Assembly: GCA_018105865.1 (NCBI GenBank)
Contig: CM030852.1
Span: forward strand, 14,467,945-14,531,944
DNA from: Metaphire vulgaris
Lineage: Eukaryota > Annelida > Clitellata > Crassiclitellata > Megascolecidae
Direction: 5' to 3'
Length of the DNA: 64,000 nt
This document shows, piece by piece, positions 23,382-34,139 of this stretch (its first letter is position 1; each line of letters begins with the position of its first letter). The notes below the pieces were generated by a model, which was not told where the DNA came from, made no database searches, and saw only the letters and a program-made list of their open reading frames with translations. A program made the position numbers and the translations under genes.

Positions 23382-24978
23382 AGAACATTTCTATAGTGCA
23401 AATATTTGCAAAGCAGCAAATGCACTAAAAGCTCGCAACCGCGCCCACGCGCCAAAGCGTATGCACCATCATCAAACAGTTAGATGGAATAATAGCAGCG
23501 GATGACTGACCGAGCTGGTGCGCCCAGAACATACAGCAGGCGGCAAAGAGCCAGATCCAGTTCGGAAGCGGCGAGTACTCCGGGTGAGTGTCGTCAGAGG
23601 CGTAGAAGTAGTTGTCGTAAAGTGTAAAAATGAAGAACTGAAGAACAAGAAGTAGAAACCCGGCAAACGTCAGGACATTTGGAGCGATCCACATCGGATA
23701 AAACTACAAGAAATTTCTACAACAGTTAAATGCATGCGACTGGTTTCAATTTCAAGCAATAGATGGCCTATGCCACTTCAAATGCAATACAAATGCACAA
23801 CAAGGCGGTAACCATCTACTGCTCATTCTTAACCCTTAAACCACCGAAACCGAGGTACACTCGGTTCCAGTTGCGTAGGCTATAGATCCAAAGTACGTGG
23901 CGGTTTAAGAGTTAAGACAGCAATAAGTATTTAATTTAAATAAAGTGTTTTATCCCGACAAGCATCAACAAGATTGTCAACGTATTTTTGTATAAAGCAT
24001 CCTCTGAGAATAGCGTACACTTCAGTGACCAATGATGAACCACAATTAGTGACCAATGATGAACCAAAATTCTCATAAGGCAATGTATGTGATGCTCCTC
24101 AAAAACCATTTTCCTCAAACTGGTAATAATTAACAGAGACTGTAAGACTCAATCTTAGAACCATTTTAATTAACAATTTTAACACAAGAAATTGTTCACA
24201 GACCCTAATGAATAAGTGCTAAGAACTCTAAAAAAAAAAAAAAAAAAAAAAAGGTCTCAACAAAAATAATAAAACACCTTATAGTAACGGCTGACGAGCA
24301 AAAAAAAAAAAAAAAAGCTTTCTGCATTATTCTCAGACCCTAATGAATAATCAAGAACTCTACAATAAGCTCAAAAGATGGCAGCACTATATAAAGCTTA
24401 TTATTCTCTAGACATTGCTACTGATGCAATTTGTTTCCATGGCTACATCTCTGTTGTTGTCATTTTGGGTGCAGCTGGATTGACTGGCTTACACCTGTAA
24501 GCCAGTCAATCCAGCTGCACCCAAAATGACAACAACAGAGATTTAAACATTTCTCTGCTAACTAATTATAATTCATTGCTGAATGGAACAAGAAATTTCA
24601 GAGAACTAACAACTCACCTGAACTAACCAATTCCAAAATGGGTGCATGACATAGTTGCTGACTGGACTAGTGTCAACAGAACAGTACTACAAAATAATAT
24701 AACACAAAGCAATGTAATTTCTCTAGATTAGCCTTTTCACCAGTGCCACAAAATACCCAGATCAGCCAAACTACTTACAACAATATTATGACATGCCTGA
24801 CAAGGGATAAATGACAAAATGGCAACAATTTGTGTCTGCAACAGTTCATATCAAACTGATCTTGGGCTAAAATATCCATTAACCATCATAGTCTGATCAC
24901 AATGGTGGTTCTAACAATGGAGAGATACTACTGAACCACTCTAAACCCTGTTATTATTATTATTATTGTTGTTGTTAT

Positions 24979-25029
<51 letters not shown>

Positions 25030-26512
25030 AACTACTACTACTACTACTATTACTACTATTGTTATTGTCATGAATGGAAATAGCAGAATATAAATAGAAT
25101 ATGCAGCAAAGATTTTTATCTTAAATATCTAGGCATATATTATGCTGAAGGCAAGTCTTAACTGACAAGCTCTAAACATCACTTACACTTTTCAACAAAC
25201 CCCTCAAGACAGCATGCCATATTCACCAACTACAGTCGAACATTTATTGTGCACCTTTACAGAAACAGTATTCATAAGTTCCAACTCTGATCTTTGTCTA
25301 AATGAAGGTTAAAAATGATCTGTTAAGCGTTCACCCATCCATGTACGAACTGCAACGGTCAACAATACAAATTGCCAGTGTTGAGAGTGATCTTAGATCA
25401 TATGATCTAAGATCATGATCTAAGATCATAATTTATAATATTTGACTTTTGATCAGGATCAGTTTTAAAAATGATCTTTGACTCTGACTTTTAATCACTT
25501 TTTCCGGTGATTTTTATCTTTATTCTCAACAGAAGTAGCTGAAGATCAAATTATTATTATTATACGTATTCTTCCAATGAACTAGGTGATCGTATGGTAT
25601 ACTAGTAAGGTGTAATAACATCTGAGATGTTATTTTAAATACCAGAAATATTGACAACTTACCCTTTGAAACATCACTAATATTTAATGCCAACCATTAT
25701 GTATTCTATGTTGTTGTTGTTTCTGTGAATTGAGTAGAATGGCGAAAAAATCAAACATTCCTTGCATTTTATGTATTCTATGTTGTTGTTGTTTCCGTGT
25801 AATTGAGTAAAATTAAAGAAAAATCAAACATTCCTTGCCTTTTAGATGGAAAATTTTAAAAATATATAAAATTGATAATGAAAAAATTGTGGCTGATTGC
25901 TGTTACTGTGTAAGCAAGAAAATTTCCAGTGGCTTGCATTCAACAAGCAATTTTCTCCGACACCTCAAGGTTAGTACAGTCACTGTCTTGCTGAATACCA
26001 CAAGGCTGTGTTTATTAGTATTACAAAAGTTTACATGCATAGTACAGTGCACATTTGCATCATATCATACATCGTACATGATACAATAAATATATTTGTA
26101 TGATCTTTGTTCTTGGATCACTAGTAAAGAGATCCTGATCTTAGATCATACATACTCTCGTGATCTTTGATCCTAGATCAATTTCTCTCTAGTTATCTTG
26201 ATCTTTCATCAAGATCATTTCACATGTGATGGTTCCTAACACTGCAAATTGACTTATGCTGCAGTTGCATGAGTTCCTCAACTTGTATTGACATACAAGA
26301 AAATCCATCTGGCCTCAGTAATTACTAAACTGGAGCTACATAAATGGTCTCAACGATCGACCGAAGCACGGGAGTCGAGTCTTGTAGGAACAGAGACAAA
26401 ATCTAACAAATTATTTATCATATATAAATTCAAAAGCGTAAAATTCAATTAAACTTACTTTATATTTGTCAAATCCGGCGAGAACGTCCCGTGAGAGATA
26501 CTTAATAACCAT
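17210..26512 (-). CDS. SELENOI: Ethanolaminephosphotransferase 1 (EPT1/SELENOI family)
   Basis: Transfers phosphoethanolamine from CDP-ethanolamine to diacylglycerol in endomembranes (family knowledge). Nine exons join with matching phases: 26459-26512, 24618-24686, 23511-23703, 20840-21105, 19854-19965, 19311-19359, 18806-18986, 18021-18207, 17210-17397. Together they give 432 aa (vertebrate proteins are about 397). The start ATG gives [18 protein letters not shown], ending in the family's conserved GFDKYK. The CDP-alcohol phosphotransferase motif DGxxAR(x8)GxxxDxxxD is intact at residues 109-131 (DGKQAR...GELFDHGLD). [10 protein letters not shown] and LPWGYD follow, as in SELENOI rather than choline/ethanolamine enzymes. 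Several hydrophobic segments fit a multi-pass protein. The C-terminal exon keeps VVKTLKHF but has no in-frame TGA, so no selenocysteine. A divergent tail of about 40 residues follows, containing a nine-A run. The exon 8 donor is weak (see findings). Confidence 0.92.
17670..17738 (-). mobile_element. SINE fragment, GTAAGTAAAATCTCGTGAATT family
   Basis: Reverse-oriented copy reading TAGTGCTATATAAATTCAAG then AAATTTTATTTACTTGCTTAC. It corresponds to the family described at 62977-63038. Confidence 0.6.
18369..18553. mobile_element. MITE with TA duplication, pogo/Tigger-like ends
   Basis: The ends CAGTGAAACCTGCTTAATT and AATTAAG...GGGATCCACTG are inverted repeats flanked by TA (18367-18368 and 18554-18555). 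Terminal CAGTGGAACC next to TA is typical of pogo/Tigger elements (general knowledge). It lies in the EPT1 intron between exons 7 and 8 and has no coding capacity. Confidence 0.65.
20167..20232. repeat. (ATC)n microsatellite
   Basis: A tract of ATC/GTC triplets in an EPT1 intron. It explains the poly-Asp and poly-Met frames. Confidence 0.9.
21715..22010. mobile_element. hAT-type MITE, CAGTGGCAGTTCC ends
   Basis: The ends CAGTGGCAGTTCCAGG and GTGGAACTGCCACTG are inverted. The flanks TTGGACTT and TTGGGCTT match at 7 of 8. It lies in an EPT1 intron. Confidence 0.75.
22396..22476. mobile_element. 81-bp inverted-repeat element, ACAGGGTGG ends (copy 1)
   Basis: Starts TACAGGATGGTGCCAAAAAA and ends TTTTTTGGCCCCACCCTGTA. 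The interior includes GGACTATATTAAATGCAAA and GACTAGTCTGG. The same unit recurs inverted at 22652-22732. TA at both ends suggests a Tc1/mariner-like target. The class is uncertain. Confidence 0.55.
22652..22732. mobile_element. 81-bp inverted-repeat element, ACAGGGTGG ends (copy 2)
   Basis: Starts TACAGGGTGGTGCAAAAAAC and ends TTTTCGTGCCACCCTGTA. It is the reverse-complement counterpart of the copy at 22396-22476. Confidence 0.55.
23341..23381. repeat. (TTA)n microsatellite
   Basis: About 13 TTA units in an EPT1 intron. Confidence 0.9.
23829..23915. mobile_element. TTAA-flanked short MITE
   Basis: TTAACCCTTAAACCACC and GGCGGTTTAAGAGTTAA form the inverted ends, with TTAA at each border as in piggyBac-type targets. 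It lies in the intron between EPT1 exons 2 and 3. Confidence 0.55.
24447..24542. repeat. Perfect long hairpin, 47-bp arms with 2-nt loop
   Basis: Positions 24447-24493 are the exact reverse complement of 24496-24542, separated by CC. It lies in the EPT1 intron between exons 2 and 3. No flanking duplication or terminal motif was seen. See findings. Confidence 0.9.
24904..24968 (+). repeat. Short interspersed unit with ATT tail (GAACCACTTTAAACC family)
   Basis: GGTGGTTCTAACAATGG...ACTGAACCACTCTAAACCC runs into TTATTATT. Related copies are at about 35848-35912, 40248-40328 and 54708-54775, and in reverse near 59050-59135. Repeated structure with a simple 3' tail suggests a SINE. Confidence 0.6.
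24980..25056. repeat. (TAC)n microsatellite
   Basis: About 75 bp of TAC units with a few substitutions. Confidence 0.9.
25376..26244 (+). mobile_element. hAT transposon relic with BED zinc finger
   Basis: The inverted ends CAGTGTTGAGAGTGATC and GATGGTTCCTAACACTG bound 869 bp. The flanks CAAATTGC (25368-25375) and CAAATTGA (26245-26252) match at 7 of 8. The interior near both ends is full of GATCTAAGATCA-type subterminal repeats. A plus-strand open frame at about 25835-26089 contains [11 protein letters not shown] followed by [10 protein letters not shown]. This is the BED-type zinc-finger pattern found at the N-terminus of hAT transposases. The transposase catalytic region is missing, so this is an internally deleted copy. 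It sits in EPT1 intron 1. Confidence 0.8.
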
Positions 26513-28369
26513 TTTTCTGTGGAAATTTCTTATTTTAGCCAGAACGCTTCACATCCCTCGTGAGACAAATACCTCATTTATATAGCTACGAATTCTATTT
26601 CATTTCCTGCGCAAAACAATTGAATGAAACATTTCCTCCTGGCGATCGGCGACAAAAAGACGAAAATTTTAACAAAATCCGATAAATATAAAATGCTCTT
26701 TAAAGTAATGTTAAGTTTAAAATCTAATTTTATGCAATCCACTCTGCTCTGGCTGTCTTCTTACTTATTTCTTTTAATGGTCAAGACTTTGAAACGTTCG
26801 TTTGCTCTCTAAAGGCGGAGTCAGTTGAATGGTAATTTACCATCTTTATGCATTCGAACGAATATTTATCAAAAATATCACTTAATATAGATCTGTTGAA
26901 TATTTTTCGCAGTACTATTTAAATTAGATCAAATTTTGAACATACTCAAAACGAGTATTTTAAGTTGTTTTTTTTCTTTAGCCCCGCCCCTTAAATCCTT
27001 TAAGCAATGCCCTTAAGACTTGACCACAGCCGCAGGTGCTTTGCAAAGACCATTTAACCGTTTCTATGTACGTGACCCTGAATCTAGACACCTGCTGACC
27101 ATATGCTAATAGCCTCTCAGCCAATAGCAGCTAACTGATATAGTCATTACTATTATAACTTTACCAAGTACACCTGTACCCAGCACAGGCTGGACTAAAA
27201 ACAAATACCACCAGTACACAACCAATAGGACAATTAAGCCTAATTGCTATTCTGTCACATATCACCATGTATAATTGCTTACTACTGCAACAGTCGTGGA
27301 CAGCTAGAACCTAGACACATTATTTGCTGATGGCAACAAAATTTGATCCAGGTTGTTTTAAATTGAGATAATTAGAAGTAATGTAGCATGACAATAATCT
27401 CAAATAAAGCTCACTTTCTCACTGAGTGATTCCTGGAATGACCCAGTCTGTTGCTGATGAATTTGAAGTACCATCGATTGATACCTCTAGAGTATTAGAA
27501 ATGGTGCCATTAAAGTTCATAATAATAATTATTATTATTAAAGCTGTTCAAGATCAGTTAAAATTTTAAAATTGGCTGCTGAAAGAACAGTTGAACTTGG
27601 TAATGCAGTTGTGAGTAGCAACCGAATGTGCTATGCTTTCACTTCTATACTACTTCTGTTTAAGCATTTCTTCAAATAACCTCATCTTATATTAAGTGAG
27701 CAGCAAGCATCAGCAGTACATAACATGGTCTGAATTCTATTGAGACCAGAGACACACACAAGTTGTCCACTGCCAGAGGATGGGGCTGTCATACAATCAA
27801 ATTCAAATAAACAAATAATATCCACTGAAAAGATCTTCATTCGTTCTTCAATCCCACAACTGAGTATCACGTAACTGAAGCAACATCTAACAATAAAAAT
27901 TATCAATTTATCACATATCAGAACAAATGCTTAAGAAAAACCATAACAAAAACACCAAGAGACCGTGGACAGCATTAATGAGTCATTGTCTCGAAAATAT
28001 ATTGAAGCTACACAAATAGACTTAAAGACTAAGCAGAGATATAGTTTAATTCAACGTAACATAACGGTTTCTGGTCTTTTGCTGCTCAAGGACAAAAAGA
28101 TTTCACGCATAGAAAGTTGCCGGAAAAACATGCAAGAGCATTTGGAATGTTGGCTAACATCTGTTTCACTCCATCAAGTGAAAATGAAAATAACAGCGAT
28201 GCAAAAATAACAACAGCGGTAACACCGATTCTAAACTCAAGACAATAAATAAAATGAACAAGAAATCACATGACTGCAAATCAACAAACTTCTAAAATTT
28301 GTAAACAACACTGTGTCATTAATATTAAATAAATGACAGCTAAAAAGATGACAGCACAATTCTACAAAG

Positions 28370-28530
28370 CAGGGGCATAGCGACAGGGGGGTTATATCAG
28401 TATATATACCCCAATATCAGGTTACCTTAAAATTGTTAATGTGTTTTTTAAGATTTTTAAAGTTTTTAAAGATTTGTACTCCCCCCAAATCACATTACAG
28501 CCACAAATCAAAATCCTGGCAATGTCCCTG
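28370..28530. mobile_element. hAT-type MITE with perfect 8-bp target duplication
   Basis: The ends CAGGGGCATAGCGACAGG and CCTGGCAATGTCCCTG bound 161 bp. CTACAAAG is at 28362-28369 and 28531-28538. It is related to the 4545-4737 element (both have GGGG...ATATACC near the left end). Confidence 0.85.
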
Positions 28531-28623
28531 CTACAAAGTTACAATTAAAAGACAAGAAATGTCTTTGCAAATAGTCAAGTAAACTAAAAGCAAGTGCAAA
28601 GAATCACCACATTGCCATTTATG

Positions 28624-28766
28624 CAGTGCTCGAATTGTGAGAAAATGAAAGGGGGGGTCATGGCGAGTATTATCAGAGACAGCCCCACTGCCTTATGTAA
28701 ATACCACTGGTATACCATTTTAAAGGGGGGCTGAACCCCCCCAACCCCCCAGCAATTTGAGCTCTG
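28624..28766. mobile_element. hAT-type MITE, CAGTGCTCGAATTG ends
   Basis: The ends CAGTGCTCGAATTGTGAG and AGCAATTTGAGCTCTG are imperfect inverted repeats around 143 bp. CATTTATG at 28616-28623 is repeated at 28767-28774. Confidence 0.85.
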
Positions 28767-28997
28767 CATTTATGTACGCCAACACCAAAGATCACCAACA
28801 TAAGGTAGGTCTAAAATAGACACTTAAAATAATGAAACCATAAAATTAGTATAAAATATAAAAATAATCAGTTTAAAACTAACTCAAGTCATAGAAACTC
28901 ATAAGCACATTCTAAATGTTCACAAATTCTTCATTAGTATATACATGGTTAAACCATGCTAACAGAGAGTTCAGAGGACTGGAAAAATATCTGTCCG

Positions 28998-29016
28998 TGT
29001 GTGTGTGTGTGTGTGC
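28998..29016. repeat. (TG)n microsatellite
   Basis: Nine GT dinucleotides. It explains the Cys/Val and His/Thr frames on the two strands. Confidence 0.85.
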
Positions 29017-29373
29017 ATGTCTGTGTGCAAGCATAAACCAAGTGCATGTACACCCAGTCAATGAGATTGGGCCTGTCAAAATAAAATGGCGTGCTTTAAC
29101 CAATGTTATCTGAATAAAGGATAACAGCAATTTGAGAGCTTATTACAAAACCTCATAACTTCTCCGATGCTGTGAAACAATTAAAACAGACTCAAGATGT
29201 AAAAAACAAAGTCTTCAGTTACCTTAAAGTCCGTTATAATTACAATGGGTTTCTACTGTACACCGATAAGCATGTATAATTCCTATAGTACCAGTGCATA
29301 GTAAGCTCAGTAAACAGTTCAAACTAATTTGCAGAAATACTACAAGCATTGTGTCTTGTTTGGAAAACAAGAA

Positions 29374-31182
29374 TTAAACCGGAGACGAGGAAATTTCAGC
29401 TGCCTTGAACACGAGAATTGGATCCAGAAAGAAGTTCCAGACGGAGATCACGGCATTTTTGGCCTGCACCAGAAGATTCCAGAAGCTCTGCTGGAAGACC
29501 GTTCCCACGTAGACAGTCGTGGGATCATCACAAGTCTCACAACGAAGGTTGTACAATTTCAAGTTCGGATTAACGGTACCGAGGTTACCGGTCAGAAAAG
29601 CTCGAAACAGAATCACGTCCGACGGCTTCATCTTCAAAACGGCGTCCTGGAACCAGTGCGACGCTTCGACCTTGACCTCCGACCCGTCGGGCATCAGAAC
29701 GGACAGCTCGAAGGTGTATCGGTTGAGGTTCTTCAGGTGACAGGTGCGACCCTGCTGGCGGTTAAATTCACAGATCACCTGGGAAGACCTGTCGTCCGCG
29801 TAGACCGACGCGCAGTCGTCCGGGTACTCTTCCCCGTACGTACACTTGAGCCACGTCCCAAAGAAACCAGGAAGCAGGTCGATGACGCCCTCGGCCTGGT
29901 TCTCGATGCGCTTCACGGCAATCTGCTTCACCGTTCCAGTCCAGTTGACCTTTGACATGGTCAGATGAGAACACGTGGCCATGGCGTCGGCGGCGCTCGA
30001 CCCCTCCCACCGGCTCCGTCCGCAGTGTTCGGCGTACGTCTCCCAAGGCACGTAGAACGACTTACTGACCGCCTCTTCCGGAATGATGTAAAATGCAAGA
30101 GGAACGGAGGACAAGAGAAGAATTCCCGCGAGAATCATCTTGCCGACCTTGCTGTCCGAGCTGACCGAGCTGCTGACGCGAAATCCGATGCGAGACCAAT
30201 ATCCGAAAGCGGCCACAGCACCGACCAGCAGGAACGTCGTGAGAATCCGAAGAAGATTCGCAACGGAGAAGATCCTGAAGGCATAATAGGCGATCCAGAG
30301 CAGAAGCCCGATCGCTACGACCGGCAGCAGAATCACGCACAGAGCCCATCCGAGAGAAGCCCGAACAAGCCCGAGCACCGTCGACTGGAGCAGGAACATC
30401 ACGGTGACTCGCCACCAAAAGAAGCAGACCAGATGTGGAATCAATATCTGGTAAGTGCCATGCCACGACTTGAGCATCGCCATCCGAAGAAACAGCAACG
30501 GAACGACGAGATACGCCACGGACGGAATCCCGATCTGGAAGTACAGCCCGGGAAGAAGCGACAACGAAATCCCGCTTCCCGCGATCAATTCCAGGCCATC
30601 GTAGAGCAGTGGAACGCGGGGCAAGACCTCGATCAGGGTCGGGAGCTTCGATACGTTATCGAGGAGAATCGAGGAGATGGCCAGGTAGTCGTAGCTGTCG
30701 CTGAGAGCAAAGAAACAAGCGACGGTGATGACGGTCGCGACCAGAACCAACTCCGAACATGGAATCCACGTCTTGTCGGCGGCCGAGAACGCGAGAACCG
30801 TACCGACGAGAGAGACGAAGAAAGTGACGTACGGCGTCAGAGACGACCAACTGTACGCCGACTCGGCGCTCTCCAGGGAGAAATTCTCGTTGAAGCGCTC
30901 CAGCATTTCCGCCAGCGCCTTCACGTCGCCGAGCTTCCTGCGGTTGTAGAACATCTGCATTGTGCAGATGATGAGACTGAAGACCGCAATGTAGAACCCA
31001 ACGAGTGCAACGATCCAGAGGATGGCGTCAAGCGAGATGACACTGTAGATGAAGAGGACAACCAACATGTAGATCTGGTTAAATGGAAACAACGACTTGA
31101 GCCATAACATTCCCTGACTGCCAGCCGTCTCAATTGCATTGTCAGCTATCCAGGCAATGGTTTTACCAGGATATCGAGAAAC
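29374..31182 (-). CDS. WFS1: Wolframin last exon: membrane bundle and luminal domain
   Basis: This single 1809-bp exon encodes 602 residues. It starts VSRYPGKTIAW after acceptor ATTTGTAG and stops with TAA at 29374. Such a very large last exon is also the rule in vertebrate WFS1. Hydrophobic spans follow one another from IYMLVVLFIYSVISL to the segment ending FYIIPEEAVS, consistent with about nine to eleven passes. The C-terminal 230 residues are the luminal part, with conserved-looking Cys (CSHL, KCTYGEEYPDDC, CRTCHL-type positions, LRCETC), and end with an aromatic stretch WNFFLDPILVF. Internal frame and length are intact. Its GC content is clearly higher than the flanking introns, and it produces long antisense open frames that are only shadows. 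Confidence 0.93.
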   Translation of the reverse strand, partial: VSRYPGKTIAWIADNAIETAGSQGMLWLKSLFPFNQIYMLVVLFIYSVISLDAILWIVALVGFYIAVFSLIICTMQMFYNRRKLGDVKALAEMLERFNENFSLESAESAYSWSSLTPYVTFFVSLVGTVLAFSAADKTWIPCSELVLVATVITVACFFALSDSYDYLAISSILLDNVSKLPTLIEVLPRVPLLYDGLELIAGSGISLSLLPGLYFQIGIPSVAYLVVPLLFLRMAMLKSWHGTYQILIPHLVCFFWWRVTVMFLLQSTVLGLVRASLGWALCVILLPVVAIGLLLWIAYYAFRIFSVANLLRILTTFLLVGAVAAFGYWSRIGFRVSSSVSSDSKVGKMILAGILLLSSVPLAFYIIPEEAVSKSFYVPWETYAEHCGRSRWEGSSAADAMATCSHLTMSKVNWTGTVKQIAVKRIENQAEGVIDLLPGFFGTWLKCTYGEEYPDDCASVYADDRSSQVICEFNRQQGRTCHLKNLNRYTFELSVLMPDGSEVKVEASHWFQDAVLKMKPSDVILFRAFLTGNLGTVNPNLKLYNLRCETCDDPTTVYVGTVFQQSFWNLLVQAKNAVISVWNFFLDPILVFKAAEISSSPV

Positions 31183-33468
31183 CTACAAATAAACGTTTGC
31201 CAAATTTCACAAATATCAAATACAAAATTCAAGCACACACTTATAATTATTGATAATCGTCAGATGATGAATGAAGATGAAGATGATGAATTTCTTGGTC
31301 TGTGTCTTTGAAAAAGTGCGGTCACTCTTAAGTGAATGATAAGTACAAATAGTACCAAATGATGCAAAGTCAGTTAGCATCAACAAAGCCCTAAGCATTA
31401 TACAAATAATAATAACAACAATAACAACAACAACAATAATAATAATAATAAACTTGGATAGCAACAGTTCCAATACTAAAAGAAGTTATCTATTAATGGC
31501 TAATCAACCAGCCAATCAATCAATCGATCAATCAATCAAAACAATCTACAAAAGATCAGAGTGAGAAACAGACTGTGGAGGAAAAGACAAAAAGATTCAT
31601 TTTCAATTTGGATTTGACACAGTGCAATGCAAGATGCAGACATTAGCTCATGATGCTGGAGCTATAAAAGTTCGTTGATTGAGTCTCTTGATTGACTGAC
31701 CGACAACTGTATATCTTAAATTGGGCATGACCCTTGAACCCTTTAACCTCTGACCTTTCAGAATGAACCAAATGAAAGGACAAAATAATAGCAGCACAAT
31801 TTTCATTGAGCAACAAATAGCAAAGACATCACAGAGACAGGACCTTTACGATGAAAGAAGAATTGTTATAAGCCTCCAATTCTACGTCGTTTTGGAGAAA
31901 TGAATTCAGCGTAATTCCGCCTTGACCTTTCAACCTTCGTAAGACTTTATCGACAAAGTCTTGCTCTGACACTATTTCTGACTTTCCTGAAAAAAAGAAA
32001 AAAAGTGAACAGAATAAAATTTTTGTCCAACTTCATAAGATGATCATATATACAGCATTCAAAAAGTAAAACAGGGGCTGCGATGAAAAGTTTATATTAA
32101 CCCCTTAACCGTGTATTTAACTGTAACTCAATGTAAAATGGATGGATATATCCAGGATCCCCAGTTAAGGGGTTAAAGTCAAAGATTGTATCGTTTATAT
32201 AAGCAAATTAATCAGTAATAATTATTAAATAAGTGAAAATGCTGACGAGGACAGATAATGTTAATTGCAATGACTTCTGTTGCCTGCTTTTTCAAGAATC
32301 TTCTTCTCCTTCTTATTGAGTGAAAATTCCGAGATTCTTTCCATAAACTCCTGCTTTGAGAGCTGTGACCTGCAATCTCCGAAGGGATTGATCCTCGGAA
32401 GAGCTGCTGCGCCGCTTTCCTCGCTCGCTTTTCCAGCTCCGGAGTGTTCAGGCACCAAGTGACGTCATTCAGATTGACCTCGTTAACTCCTTAAGTCATA
32501 AAACAAACCAGAAAAACAAATGGCCTCAATTAACCCTTTCAATCCCGTGCAAGCCCTGTAACCAATGCATCATGAAGCCCTAAATATCGGCCTTACGGGG
32601 CAAAAGAGGCAAGCATAAAAACAACTATTTCAGTGATGAAATGCACATCAGCACAACCAGACAATATAATACAATACAATACAAGATCACTTTATTAAAT
32701 CAACCCTGATTAAACGCAAGGTCAAAACATAACATATAATAATACATACTTTACGTATCAAAGAAACAGTTATTGGATATTAAAATTAGTTTTTACATTT
32801 ATGTCTCAAGTATAATAATGATGATGATGATGATGATGATGATAATAATAATAATGCACTTCTATAACACCAGTTCTAATACCCAAAGGTATCAATCGAT
32901 GGTACTTCAAGATCCATCCGCAAAAGATCCAGGTCATGTATAATAATATTTTAATAAAGTTTCTATCAGTCAAATAATTAATCCAGTGAATAATAATAAT
33001 AATAATAATTAATAATAATCATTTTGTTGTCCTGGAGGTCTAAGATCGTAGTTCAGTTGAGAGGTCACTTGACAGGGTCATGTTAAGTCATTGCAGATGT
33101 CCAATCACTACCAAGAACAAATTCAATTCCTGTCACAGGAAAATCTGCTAAATACAAAGCAATTTTAATGGTCCTTATATACCTTAGAATGCAATAAACA
33201 GAATTTAAGAAAAATGACACCAAAGCCTATATAAAGTATTTGCATTTACCAAGTTGTTTCTGTAAACAGTCTCTCAAAAGAGCGGTTGCCTCTTGGTTGC
33301 CTTGACGAGACGCTCGAATGAGCCACGAGACGCCCTGCTTTGCATTGTCTCCAGAGCCATCTTCCACTCCTGCCCGGAGAAGGTAATACTTCCCAAGTTC
33401 CAGCTGTGCTTCTTCTTCACTGCTTTTTGCTCTGGCAATCAAAGTGTCAAGTTCACTTACTTCACCTG
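29374..33468 (-). CDS. WFS1: Wolframin, 5' end not found
   Basis: ER multi-pass membrane protein involved in calcium handling and ER-stress control (family knowledge). Four minus-strand exons are identified: 33250-33468, 32275-32486, 31844-31986 and 29374-31182. The first encodes a Sel1-like section (ARAKSSEEEAQLELGKYYL, then GVSWLIRASRQGNQEA). The next two give the helical/EF-hand-like cytosolic region, and the last the membrane and luminal region. Phases agree (1, 1, 0), except that exon 32275-32486 is one base short: PELEKRARKAAQQLF reads in one frame and INPFGDCRSQLSKQEF in the next, while both sides align with vertebrate wolframin. The first coding exon(s), upstream of 33468, could not be assigned (33468 needs a preceding phase-1 donor). 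Without the break the identified part would be about 793 aa; vertebrate wolframin is about 890. Confidence 0.88.
32097..32176. mobile_element. 80-bp TTAA-flanked MITE (copy A)
   Basis: Begins TTAACCCCTTAACCGTG and ends CCAGTTAAGGGGTTAA. The interior contains TACATTG/CAATGTA and GGATATATCC-type blocks. It is the reverse-complement counterpart of the 80-bp copy at 50720-50799. It lies in a WFS1 intron. Confidence 0.7.
32817..32854. repeat. (GAT)n/(AAT)n microsatellite
   Basis: GAT units pass directly into AAT units in a WFS1 intron. Confidence 0.85.
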
Positions 33469-34139
33469 CTGCAAATACAACAACAAAGGACGTACTGGGA
33501 ATGAAAAGTGTGTGGCGGAAACAAAGCAGGCCTTTCATCATTCGGACGATATAAGGTTTCTTACAAATGAATATGTAGTTCATTATTTAAACTGATCAGT
33601 TTGCAAAGTATATCGTGCTGATTAAGCACGGATCATAATAAAATACAGCATTTCTCATAATGCACAGCAACCCCAAAGTCAAGAAATTCTAAACAATCAT
33701 TTAGCGAGGAGAGGGCATTGTTGGCATGATAAGTTAGTTTCGAGGTCAATGTAATATTTAGTTTTGTTAACTGCAGTGTAGACATGCTTCTTCTGTTTTC
33801 AGACCTTCCAACAAACTCAGTATTTGCAAATCCTAACTTCAAACACAAGTCCTCCAGCTGATTTTCATTTCCATAGGCCGTCTTTCTGTTTCCCACTCCA
33901 AAAGATCTTCTGAATGACCTGGCCTGCTGTAAATCGATTTGGAGTACCGTCAATTAATACATTTTTCGGCACTTGTACAGAAGTTAACCACACTTCATAT
34001 TTAAATATATGATACTATATATACATATTAAAGAATAGGTTATACATCTGAGACACGATACAACATAGTGCGAAATTCTTGGACGGTAGATTCATATGCC
34101 TGGGTGCTAGAGCAGGCAGGTACGACAAGAAGTCTGCTG

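Larger units (their letters stand above)
26513..29373. other. Region between EPT1 and WFS1, with no recognised gene
   Basis: It lies between the EPT1 start and the WFS1 stop, so it should hold the EPT1 promoter (adjacent to 26513) and the WFS1 3' end. Apart from two hAT-type MITEs and a TG tract I see no exon. Confidence 0.5.

Noticed and set aside
27965..28210. 81-codon plus-strand frame
   Set aside because: AT-rich, no motif, no splice context and no homology I can recognise.
29329..29955. 208-codon plus-strand frame
   Set aside because: Antisense to the wolframin C-terminus; composition and homology support only the minus strand.
29965..31107. 380-codon plus-strand frame opposite wolframin
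   Set aside because: Antisense shadow of a conserved GC-rich exon. The product is Arg/Gln/Asp-rich with no fold or homology.
33633..33953. 106-codon minus frame as wolframin exon 1
   Set aside because: No ATG at the frame start, no matching donor phase, and no similarity to the wolframin N-terminus. Left unassigned.
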